23,430 bases of DNA from a virus. The notes below the pieces were generated by a model. That model did no database searches. It was not told the origin of the DNA and saw only the letters and a list, made by a program, of their open reading frames with translations. The stretch lies in IMG/VR virus record IMGVR_UViG_3300049595_000546, positions 1 to 23,430 of that record. One strand, 5' to 3'. Of the stretch, positions 6,875 through 14,455 are shown piece after piece (positions within the stretch are counted from its first letter, which is position 1; each line of letters starts with the position of its first letter). Both the position numbers and the translations under genes were made by a program.

Positions 6875-8725
6875 ATGCCACTCAAGAAACTTCAGTTGAA
6901 GTCGGGGGTAAACCGCGAAGGAACCCGCTACTCCACCGAGGGCGGATGGTTCTCCTGCGACAAGATTCGTTTCCGTCAAGGCACACCCGAGAAGATCGGT
7001 GGTTGGCAACGCATTTCTAGTGAGACATACAACGGCATCTGCCGCGCTCTGTGGCAGTGGGCTACGCTTGCTGGCGTTCCATATCTTGGCGTTGGTACAA
7101 ACACCAAGTACTACATCGCCTACGGCGGGTCGTACTACGACATCACGCCTGTTGTCTCTACGGTAACTTTGACCAATCCGTTCACCACCATATCTGGCTC
7201 TGCCACGGTAACGGTTTCTGACATTTCACACGGCGTCACTGACGGAACATTTGTCACGTATTCTGGAGCTACTGCTGTTGGTGGCTTGACGCTGAATGGC
7301 GAGTACCAGATCACCTACGTTGATGTAGACACCTACACGATCACCGCTGCAAGCAATGCTTCTTCCAATGCCACGGGCGGCGGCACGGTCACGGCTGCGT
7401 ATCAACTAAACGCAGGCTCTGCAATTGCTGTTCCGCTGTCTGGATGGGGCGCTGGTCCGTGGGGGTCGGGCGCGTGGGGCATAGGAACATCTTCCAACAA
7501 CCCAATCCGCATCTGGAATCACCAGAACTTCGGTCAAGACTTGATCTACGGCCCCAAGGGCGGGGCCATGTACTACTGGGACGCCACCACCGGGCTGACT
7601 TCTCGCGGGGTAGCGCTGACCTCCTTGTCCGGAGCAACAGATGTACCGACCGTGCAAACGCTGTTCATGGTGTCTGATGCGTCACGGTTCACGATAGCTT
7701 TTGGGTGCAACGACTACGGGTCATCTGACATCGACCCTATGCTGATTCGCTGGTCGGATCAGGAAAGCGCGGTCAACTGGACCCCAGCAGCGACCAACCA
7801 AGCGGGCAGTCTGCGTCTGTCGCACGGCTCAAGAATTGATGCCACCCTGCAAACCAGACAGGAAATTTTGGTTTGGACAGACACATCGGTGTACGGTCTT
7901 CAGTACTTAGGCCCGCCTGTTGTCTGGGGCTCACAGCTTCTGGCCGATAACGTCTCCATTGTCAGTGACCGCGCTGTAGCGTTGGCTGCTGGTGTTGCGT
8001 ACTGGATGGGTGAAGACAAGTTTTACACCTACGACGGTCGTGTAAACACACTTAGCTGTGACCTGCGCCAGTACATTTTTAGTGATATCAACTTAGATCA
8101 GTACAGCCAAGTCTGCGCCGGGACCAACGAACAATTTAACGAGGTCTGGTGGTTCTACTGCTCTGCCAGCAGCACCGCTATCGACAGGTATGTTGTGTAC
8201 AACTACCTTGAGAAGGTCTGGTACTACGGCAACCTTGGGCGCACTGCCTGGACAGACATCGGTGTAACTTCAAACTTCCCGATTGCTGCAACCTACGTAA
8301 ACAATCTTGTCCAGCACGAGACTGGTAACGACGACAACGCCACTGCGTCAACGCTTCCGATTGAAGCCTACATCACCTCGTCTGAGTTTGACATTGACGA
8401 CGGCGACAGGTTTGGTTTTGTCTGGCGGGTGTTGCCTGATGTGACTTTCCGTGGCTCCGCCGCTGCGTCTCCCAGCGCGACGATGACGCTCCTGCCCCTG
8501 CAAAACTCTGGCTCGGGCTACAACTCCCCAGCCTCGCTGGGTGGGTCGGACAACGGCGTGGTCACTCGCACGGCAACGGTGCCTATCGAAGCCTTCACGG
8601 GCCAAGTAAACATCCGGGTGCGAGGCAGGCAGATGTCCATCAAGATGGCCTCGGATGGGTTGGGTGTGCAGTGGCAGCTGGGCGCTCCGCGTTTGGACAT
8701 CAGACCTGACGGGCGTAAATCGTGA
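6875..8725 (+). CDS. Large tail or virion structural protein
   Basis: This 616-aa protein starts 2 nt after the lysozyme stop, with GGGG upstream. The N-terminus (GVNREGTRYSTEGGWFSCDKIRFRQG, about 11-36) followed by IGGW is a conserved opening I associate with phage tail proteins of unnamed family. Residues about 95-180 form a Thr/Val-rich beta insertion (GSATVTVSDISHGVTDGTFVTYSG and NGEYQITYVD) also seen in other phage surface proteins. The rest contains WNHQNFG, RWSDQESAVNWTPA and a propeller-like Trp/Tyr distribution. No enzymatic motif was seen. The neighbouring 456-aa protein is translationally coupled (GTGA). It is probably a tail or host-contact component. Confidence 0.65.
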   Translation: MPLKKLQLKSGVNREGTRYSTEGGWFSCDKIRFRQGTPEKIGGWQRISSETYNGICRALWQWATLAGVPYLGVGTNTKYYIAYGGSYYDITPVVSTVTLTNPFTTISGSATVTVSDISHGVTDGTFVTYSGATAVGGLTLNGEYQITYVDVDTYTITAASNASSNATGGGTVTAAYQLNAGSAIAVPLSGWGAGPWGSGAWGIGTSSNNPIRIWNHQNFGQDLIYGPKGGAMYYWDATTGLTSRGVALTSLSGATDVPTVQTLFMVSDASRFTIAFGCNDYGSSDIDPMLIRWSDQESAVNWTPAATNQAGSLRLSHGSRIDATLQTRQEILVWTDTSVYGLQYLGPPVVWGSQLLADNVSIVSDRAVALAAGVAYWMGEDKFYTYDGRVNTLSCDLRQYIFSDINLDQYSQVCAGTNEQFNEVWWFYCSASSTAIDRYVVYNYLEKVWYYGNLGRTAWTDIGVTSNFPIAATYVNNLVQHETGNDDNATASTLPIEAYITSSEFDIDDGDRFGFVWRVLPDVTFRGSAAASPSATMTLLPLQNSGSGYNSPASLGGSDNGVVTRTATVPIEAFTGQVNIRVRGRQMSIKMASDGLGVQWQLGAPRLDIRPDGRKS

Positions 8726-10092
8726 CGATCTGGTCCACCATCACCAAAAAGTTTCGTGCGCCGCCGCTGCCGAAGCCGACGATCCAGTACGACTCAACGT
8801 ATCTTGACAACCTTGTCAACGTCCTGCGCCTGTACTTCAACCAAATAGACAACCTGCTGGAGCAGATCGTGACGACTACAGGAAGTGCTGTTCCAATTTC
8901 CATAGGCGGGACCAACGTCGATGCCTTTGGTCGGCTACGAACCAGCGCTCCTTACACGCTGTTCGACTCCCAAAACCGCTACGCTATTGACAATCAGTTT
9001 GACACCAGCACCGCCACTGGGGGCTCAACAACGTACCTACCCAACGAAGCATCTGTGCGGATGGATGTCACCACCTCCAGTGGTTCTGAAGTTGTAAGGC
9101 AGACTTACAGGTGCATGCCGTACCAGCCGGGTAAGGGGTTGTTGTGTTTGGCTACGTTCGTGATGAACACTGCCAAGACCGGGCTACGCCAGCGAGTCGG
9201 GTACTTTGGAACCCAGAACGGCGTGTTCATTCAGCAAGCGGACAGCACTGTCTCCTTCGTCCTGCGGTCTTACATCTCAGGATCTGTCAGCGATGCGCGG
9301 ACGGTCAACCAAGCGGATTGGAACGGCGACAAACTTGATGGGACGGGGGACTCCGGCTACACCCTGGACCTGACCAAAGCACAAATTTTGTGGATGGACT
9401 TTGAGTGGTTGGGAGTTGGATCTGTTCGTTGTGGGTTCATCATTGACGGCAACTACATCGTCTGCCACACGTTTGAGAATGCAAACGACATCACTTCTGT
9501 TTACATGACCACGGCAATTTTGCCGGTCAGGTACGAGATTACCAACACCGCTGCGACGGCCAGCGCTTCGTCCTTGAAGCAGATCTGCTCCTCGGTGGTT
9601 TCAGAAGGCGGGTACGAGCAGACATCCATCGAGCACGTTGCCCGCAGGACAACGACCAAGACTTCAATTGGCACGACATTTCTTCCTCTGGTATCCATCC
9701 GGCTGGCTTCCACGGCGCTGAACGCAGTGGTGCTCCCTGCAAAATTTAACGTGATGCCGACCTCATCAGGGGATGACTTTGAGGTAGTGGTGGTTAAAAA
9801 TGCCACCGGGCTGACCTCGGCCTCTTGGGCTGCGGTCGCAGGCGATGCCAACGTGGAGATGGACACTTCTGCCACGGCCATGACGGTAGGCACCATCGTA
9901 GATATCCAGTACGTGAAGTCCACTAACCAGTCCAGCGGGACGATCAACCAGACTGCTGGGTACAACTGGGATCTTCAGTTGGGCTCCTCCTTGACTGGGA
10001 CGAGTGATATCTATACGCTGGGCATCCGGGTGCTGTCGGGCTCTTCCGGTGCGGCCATCGGGTCTTTGACCTTCTACGACTTGACGCAGTGA
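8722..10092 (+). CDS. Virion structural protein, function unknown
   Basis: This 456-aa protein starts at GTG 8722 in a GTGA overlap with the preceding stop. Residues 5-50 include a helical region (YLDNLVNVLRLYFNQIDNLLEQIV). The motif VDAFGRLRTSAPYTLFDSQNRY (about 66-87, quoted in parts: VDAFGRLRTS, PYTLFDSQN) is a recurring feature of phage virion proteins. The remainder is beta-rich, with Thr/Ser and several aromatic residues (ILWMDFEWLGVGSVRCGFIIDG), and could form a jelly-roll or concanavalin-like fold. No catalytic motif was seen. The next gene begins 1 nt after its stop. A tail or fibre-base role is inferred from context. Confidence 0.6.
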   Translation: MTIWSTITKKFRAPPLPKPTIQYDSTYLDNLVNVLRLYFNQIDNLLEQIVTTTGSAVPISIGGTNVDAFGRLRTSAPYTLFDSQNRYAIDNQFDTSTATGGSTTYLPNEASVRMDVTTSSGSEVVRQTYRCMPYQPGKGLLCLATFVMNTAKTGLRQRVGYFGTQNGVFIQQADSTVSFVLRSYISGSVSDARTVNQADWNGDKLDGTGDSGYTLDLTKAQILWMDFEWLGVGSVRCGFIIDGNYIVCHTFENANDITSVYMTTAILPVRYEITNTAATASASSLKQICSSVVSEGGYEQTSIEHVARRTTTKTSIGTTFLPLVSIRLASTALNAVVLPAKFNVMPTSSGDDFEVVVVKNATGLTSASWAAVAGDANVEMDTSATAMTVGTIVDIQYVKSTNQSSGTINQTAGYNWDLQLGSSLTGTSDIYTLGIRVLSGSSGAAIGSLTFYDLTQ

Positions 10093-10093
10093 T

Positions 10094-11773
10094 ATGGCCT
10101 ACGATCCAAAATCTTTCCTAGATCAGGCCCTGAAGACGGGGTTTCAGCCGGTCTATGGCGGGCCACAAAGCTCTGAAGACACGAATCTTGTGTATCAGGG
10201 TGACGTAGCAAAATTTGGGAACGTAGAGGTCCGCCCGGTAAGCGACTATGTAGGCAGCGACGACCAATTTACAGCGGTGCCATCTGGGTATATGGTTAGT
10301 GTGCCGTTGACCGGGGAGTACGAAGGTTACCACCGAAACGACAGTTACGATAATGATGGTAATTTTTTACGCACTACGATTTCCGAACCGCCTGAGTCTT
10401 TTGGGACCGCCCTTGCAAACTTTGCGCTAACTGCGGCAAGTTTTGGTGGTTTCGGCCCTATTGTTACTGCTGCGGTAAACGCACACAAAGGTATCCAAGC
10501 GCTCAAGAGTGGCGACATACTTTCTGCCGCTGCGTCAATTTTGCCGGGTGTTGGGGTGATACCTGGGGTTGACCCGGAACTTGTGAAGTCGTTAAAGACT
10601 GCCGGTGGCTACGCTAAAACCGCAAGCGCTCTTCAGAAAGCGATTGAGAACAAAGACATCCTTGGCGCACTAGGCGCAGCATCTGACATTCCTGGTGTTC
10701 CACAAGTACCAAGTGATATCACTGACATTCTCAAGGGTGTTGGACAAGCAAACCGCATACGAGAAGCTGTAAAGAACGATAACTTCCAAGGACTTTTCAA
10801 TGAGATAGTGGGAGCTAGTAAAGCTGGTAGCACATCTGGCAAGGGTTACTTCCCTGGATACGAAACGCCCGGAGAAATTCAAGAAGGCTTCTTTGATGTC
10901 GGTGGGCCAGGGTACATGGAGCCCGACGCTGGGGACCTACCTGACTGGGCGCTTGATCCGTATGGGGCGTCAAAAAGCATCCGAGATGTCGGAGACGTAA
11001 CGCAAATTGATCCCCTTAAAGAATTGGCGTTTGATGCAGGGATGACCCCCGAAGGTTTCTATCTAGAAGAAATTGATACAACCCCTGATTGGGCTAAATT
11101 TGCCACACAACCTGTCGCAGAACAAACCCGCAGTTTCCAAGTTTCAGAAAATCAGCCCGCAACGCTAGAGATCACGGGCCGTAGAGATGATCTGAACATT
11201 GACCCGTGGTTGCAGCCGTTTGTAGATCAGCCAAGCGGCGCGACCGATCAAACGCTAGAGATCACGGGCCGTAGAGACGATCTGAACATTGACCCGTGGC
11301 TACAGCCGTTTGTAGATACGGAGCGTCGTGTGAACGTAACTGAGGGTGAGCCTGCTCGGGTTGAAGTCACAGGAAAGCGCGAAGGCACCATCATCCCGGA
11401 CTGGGATATCCTGCCAGACGCAGTAACGGCTCCACGAAGCATCCGAGACATTGGCACAGTGACGAAGATCAGCCCTGATGAGCCGCTTGACGGCACGACG
11501 ATTACGGAGCCAGATCTGACTGTAGGCTTGCCGCCTGCGGTGGCGGCTCCCGCTCCTGGGCCTGCGCCTGCGCCCGCTCCTGGGCCTGCGCCCGCTCCTG
11601 GGCCTGCTCCCAAACCTGCCCCTGCTCCCGGCATGGATCTGGCTGCGTTGTTCGCACTCCTCGGCGCTATGGGTGGAAGCCAAGGAAACGATGTGCGTAT
11701 GCCTGCGCAGTCAAACGTGGCACGCGGCACACCAGAATCGCCGTTTGGCTTGATGTACGATTTGAGAGGTTGA
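10094..11773 (+). CDS. Virion protein with duplicated segment and Pro/Ala linker
   Basis: This 559-aa protein is not assigned to any family. The N-terminal about 110 residues are polar. A small-residue and hydrophobic zone follows (ALANFALTAASFGGFGPIVTAAVNA), then helices, then an acidic C-terminal half. That half holds an exact 22-residue duplication (LEITGRRDDLNIDPWLQPFV, twice), a diverged third copy beginning VEVTGKREG, and paired SIRDVGDVTQIDP / SIRDIGTVTKISP segments. A run of alternating Pro, Ala and Gly (APAPGPAPAP...) precedes a short hydrophobic tail (MDLAALFALLGAMGG). The domain structure suggests an elongated virion protein or a DNA-ejection component. Ribosome-binding site strength is poor, so translation probably depends on coupling to the upstream gene. 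Confidence 0.6.
   Translation: MAYDPKSFLDQALKTGFQPVYGGPQSSEDTNLVYQGDVAKFGNVEVRPVSDYVGSDDQFTAVPSGYMVSVPLTGEYEGYHRNDSYDNDGNFLRTTISEPPESFGTALANFALTAASFGGFGPIVTAAVNAHKGIQALKSGDILSAAASILPGVGVIPGVDPELVKSLKTAGGYAKTASALQKAIENKDILGALGAASDIPGVPQVPSDITDILKGVGQANRIREAVKNDNFQGLFNEIVGASKAGSTSGKGYFPGYETPGEIQEGFFDVGGPGYMEPDAGDLPDWALDPYGASKSIRDVGDVTQIDPLKELAFDAGMTPEGFYLEEIDTTPDWAKFATQPVAEQTRSFQVSENQPATLEITGRRDDLNIDPWLQPFVDQPSGATDQTLEITGRRDDLNIDPWLQPFVDTERRVNVTEGEPARVEVTGKREGTIIPDWDILPDAVTAPRSIRDIGTVTKISPDEPLDGTTITEPDLTVGLPPAVAAPAPGPAPAPAPGPAPAPGPAPKPAPAPGMDLAALFALLGAMGGSQGNDVRMPAQSNVARGTPESPFGLMYDLRG
11161..11317 (+). repeat. 90-bp-period direct repeat, two 67-bp copies
   Basis: Copy 1 is at 11161-11227 and copy 2 at 11251-11317. 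They differ at three positions (GAT/GAC and TTG/CTA), all synonymous, so the encoded segment T-LEITGRRDDLNIDPWLQPFVD is identical. The 23-bp spacer completes a 30-codon period. A third, diverged protein-level copy begins near 11358. Confidence 0.9.
11545..11632 (+). repeat. Low-complexity Pro/Ala/Gly coding run
   Basis: Three copies of CCCGCTCCTGGGCCTG occur near 11549, 11573 and 11591, inside a run encoding alternating Ala-Pro-Gly-Pro. The run is a flexible linker in the 559-aa virion protein. Slippage or recombination among these units would change linker length in frame. Confidence 0.8.
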
Positions 11774-11774
11774 T

Positions 11775-12590
11775 ATGGTAACTCGTTATAACCCCTTTAC
11801 AGGGGAATATGATATTGATCCTAATTCATTCGCCATGAGTGGTGGGGAAAATTCTGATGACTGGGAAAACTACAACTATGGCTCAGGTAACTTTGGTGGG
11901 GATGACCCGCTTGATCTTGAAAACTTACCTGAGCTTCTACCACAAGCAGATTACAGCAATGAAGGACGTAACTATCCTACGCCTGAATCTACACAAGGCC
12001 CCGGCGGTAGTCCGGTAAATGCTTCAACTGCTTGGCAAAATCAGCCGTGGGCTAAGAATTTGCCGGATTGGGCAAAAAGCGCCCTTGGTTTTGCGTCTTC
12101 TAAGGGCGGCATGGCAGGTCTCCTCGCGCTCTTGTCATACCTCGACCGGCAGAAGGGCGAAAGTTACGGCGGTGGCGCAACGCAAGCCTACGCAGGTCCG
12201 TCAAAGCCTCTTACGCCCAGTACAGTTCCAGGCAAGTACGGCCCGCTGGTGACCTACGCAGCCAACGGCGGCTTGATGCAGGCTTACGCCAACGGCGGCA
12301 AGGTGCAGATGGAGGATGGCGGGTTCGTCATGACCAAGAAGGCTGTGGACGGCGCAGGTGGCCCAAGGGGTATACAGCAACTGGTCCCAGGTGCGAGAAT
12401 GATCGGAGGTCCACCGGACCCCACAGGACGCAAAGATCTCACCCCAGCAGTGATTCATGGCCCCAACGGAACCACCCCTGCGAAAGTGTCCAGCGGGGAA
12501 GCGTATGTACCCAAGCGTGTGGTTGATGACCAAGGCGGCGCACAGCGCATGTACGAAATCATGAACAAGTTGCAGAGGAGCGCCGCATGA
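11775..12590 (+). CDS. Virion-associated protein with GG-rich motif
   Basis: This 271-aa protein has GAGAGG upstream of the ATG and begins 1 nt after the preceding stop. The N-terminal 90 residues are acidic and Gly/Asn/Pro-rich. Residues 93-125 are more helical (AKNLPDWAKSALGF, GGMAGLLALLSYLDRQK). Residues 161-184 carry the motif YAANGGLMQAYANGGKVQMEDGG. The C-terminal part (PRGIQQLVPGARMIGG, DLTPAVIHGPNGTTPAKVSSGEAYVPK) is a conserved tail I associate with environmental phage proteins encoded near internal virion genes. The stop overlaps the next ATG (ATGA). The biochemical role is unknown. A related motif in the 590-aa protein suggests the two act in the same structure. Confidence 0.6.
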   Translation: MVTRYNPFTGEYDIDPNSFAMSGGENSDDWENYNYGSGNFGGDDPLDLENLPELLPQADYSNEGRNYPTPESTQGPGGSPVNASTAWQNQPWAKNLPDWAKSALGFASSKGGMAGLLALLSYLDRQKGESYGGGATQAYAGPSKPLTPSTVPGKYGPLVTYAANGGLMQAYANGGKVQMEDGGFVMTKKAVDGAGGPRGIQQLVPGARMIGGPPDPTGRKDLTPAVIHGPNGTTPAKVSSGEAYVPKRVVDDQGGAQRMYEIMNKLQRSAA

Positions 12591-14446
12591 CATCGCCTAC
12601 GACGCAAGAGGGTTTTGGTCTGTCAGATGCTCGTTATGGAGAGATTGAACGGCAAGTCCGCGAACGCTATCCGAACTGGAATTCAAATCGCATGACGATG
12701 GATTACCAGGAGGCAGATGACTATTTTATGCATCTGTTGCAGGGCGGAGATTCTTCTAGTTTTAAGGGTTGGTCTGATGGCGACTTGCCTGGAGTCGGAG
12801 AGGGAAAAAAGATGGCTATGCCCGCACTGCCCACTGGCTGGGAAAACCTTGGTGCCCAGCAAAAAATCGATTGGTTTAACCAAAACGGTGTAACCGAAGA
12901 TCAACTGCTTGACGCTGGCGTATCTCAGGGCGACATCGACTGGATGAAGGGTCAAGGCTACGCCGGAATGACCCCGCAGCAACAAGCCGCAAAAGCAGGT
13001 CTGACTCTACCCGCTGGTTGGGACAAATTTACTGGTCAACAAAAAATTGACTGGTTTAACCAGAATAAGGTGTCGCAGAGCCAGCTAGAAAAAGCGGGGG
13101 TGTCGTCGGACCTCGTCGATACGATGGAGGATATAGGCTATTCTCAGCCTGAATACACCGCGCAAGAGCAGGCAGAAAAAGCAGGTGTAAATCTTCCTTC
13201 TGGCTGGGATTCGTTCAACGCTCAGCAAAAGATCAACTGGTTTAACACCAACAAAGTTGCCCCGGACCAACTGCTGGCCGCAGGCGTAAGCCAAGGCGAT
13301 ATCGATTGGATGAAAGGCCAAGGGTACACGGGAGGAGTTACACCAACCACCGCAAGAACAACTACGATCCCTGCATCTCAGTCCACGCTGAGCCCAAACT
13401 TCTCGCCGTATGTCTACAAGATGTTGGCGAAGGGGGAAGCCGCTGCGGATCTGCCGTACCAGCCGTTCACGGGTCAGCGCTTTGCGGGCCCGTCACCGCT
13501 TCAGGAACAATCGTTCCAAGGTTTGAGCAATCTTCAGCTTCCCTCTGAGTTCCGTGCAGGGTCTCAACTTGCTGCTTTGGCCGGACTGAGTGCAGGTAAC
13601 CTGGGCAACTACGCCCCTGGGCGCTTCGCAAACTTCTACCAGACGCCGCAAGAGTATTCCCCCGAGACGATGAGCACGGGGCTGGGTGATGTGAAGTCGG
13701 TACGGGACTACATGAATCCGTACCAGCAAAACGTCATTGATATCCAGGCTCGGGAAGCTCGGCGTCAAGCGGACATCGGCAGGAATGCGGAACAGGCTCG
13801 TCTGGCTCAAGCTGGTGCGTATGGTGGGTCACGCCAAGCCATCATGGAAGCGGAGCGTCAGCGCAACTTGGGTACGCAGATCGGGGATATCCAAGAGAAG
13901 GGCTTGCAGGCCGCGTATGACCGTGCGCAGGCACAGCGTGTTGCTGAGTCTCAGCTTGGTTTGGAAGCTCAAAAGGGCACTGAGCAATCGCGTCAATACG
14001 GCTACGGCCAAGGCATGAATGCTGCTCAGTTGGGTGCTCAGTACGGGCTTGAGGGTGCGAGACAAACAGAAGCATCCCGGCAGTTTGGGGCGAACTTGGG
14101 CCTGCAGTCTCTTAACCCGATGCTCAGCGCTGCTTCTACCTTGGGTGGCCTTGGGCAGCAACAGTTTGGTGCAGGAATTCAAGGTCTGAACGCACAGCTT
14201 GCGGGGGGCGCTATCCAGCAGGGGCTTGCACAGCAGCCTCTGGACTTTGGCTATCAGCAGTTCCAAGAATCAACCAAGTTTCCGTATCAGCAGGCTACGT
14301 ACATGCAGTCGTTGTTGGGTGGCTTGCCGTTGCAGGCAGCGCCGTATTCGTCAAATCAAGGGCAGTCTGGGATGTTCTCGGGCCTGCAAGGTGCGCTGGC
14401 TGGGCTGGCGCTGTACAACGCTTTTAACCCCACAACGCCGAAGTAA
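12587..14446 (+). CDS. Virion protein with three N-terminal repeats and helical core
   Basis: This 619-aa protein has GAGGAG upstream of the ATG at 12587. Three repeats of about 45 residues lie at 81-125, 141-185 and 203-247 with the consensus LPxGWxxxxxQQKIxWFNxNxV...QLxxAGVS...GY. They are probably small helical domains. After a Thr-rich linker, residues about 270-380 include NPYQQNVIDIQARE. A long Gln/Ala/Arg-rich helical zone (380-470; AREARRQADIGRNAEQARLAQAGAYGGSRQ) resembles internal virion or ejection proteins of podoviruses. The C-terminus is Gly/Gln-rich. It probably forms part of an ejectable core with its two downstream neighbours. Family unnamed. Confidence 0.65.
   Translation: MTSPTTQEGFGLSDARYGEIERQVRERYPNWNSNRMTMDYQEADDYFMHLLQGGDSSSFKGWSDGDLPGVGEGKKMAMPALPTGWENLGAQQKIDWFNQNGVTEDQLLDAGVSQGDIDWMKGQGYAGMTPQQQAAKAGLTLPAGWDKFTGQQKIDWFNQNKVSQSQLEKAGVSSDLVDTMEDIGYSQPEYTAQEQAEKAGVNLPSGWDSFNAQQKINWFNTNKVAPDQLLAAGVSQGDIDWMKGQGYTGGVTPTTARTTTIPASQSTLSPNFSPYVYKMLAKGEAAADLPYQPFTGQRFAGPSPLQEQSFQGLSNLQLPSEFRAGSQLAALAGLSAGNLGNYAPGRFANFYQTPQEYSPETMSTGLGDVKSVRDYMNPYQQNVIDIQAREARRQADIGRNAEQARLAQAGAYGGSRQAIMEAERQRNLGTQIGDIQEKGLQAAYDRAQAQRVAESQLGLEAQKGTEQSRQYGYGQGMNAAQLGAQYGLEGARQTEASRQFGANLGLQSLNPMLSAASTLGGLGQQQFGAGIQGLNAQLAGGAIQQGLAQQPLDFGYQQFQESTKFPYQQATYMQSLLGGLPLQAAPYSSNQGQSGMFSGLQGALAGLALYNAFNPTTPK
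12827..13327 (+). repeat. Three tandem ~60-codon repeats
   Basis: The units encode LPxGW...AGVS...GY blocks at 12827-12961, 13007-13141 and 13193-13327, with starts 180 and 186 bp apart. Copies 1 and 3 share the exact peptide GVSQGDIDWMKGQGY but differ at many synonymous positions. The middle copy is diverged in its last third (GVSSDLVDTMEDIGY). Confidence 0.85.
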
Positions 14447-14455
14447 GGAATCGAC

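Noticed and set aside
11161-11317. Direct repeats as a CRISPR array or recombination site
   Set aside because: There are only two long copies, in frame inside a gene, with a coding spacer; the pattern is a protein duplication.
11248-11730. Minus-strand 160-codon frame rich in Gly/Ala
   Set aside because: It is the complement of the Pro/Ala linker and duplicated segment; its Gly/Ala run is an artefact of that repeat.
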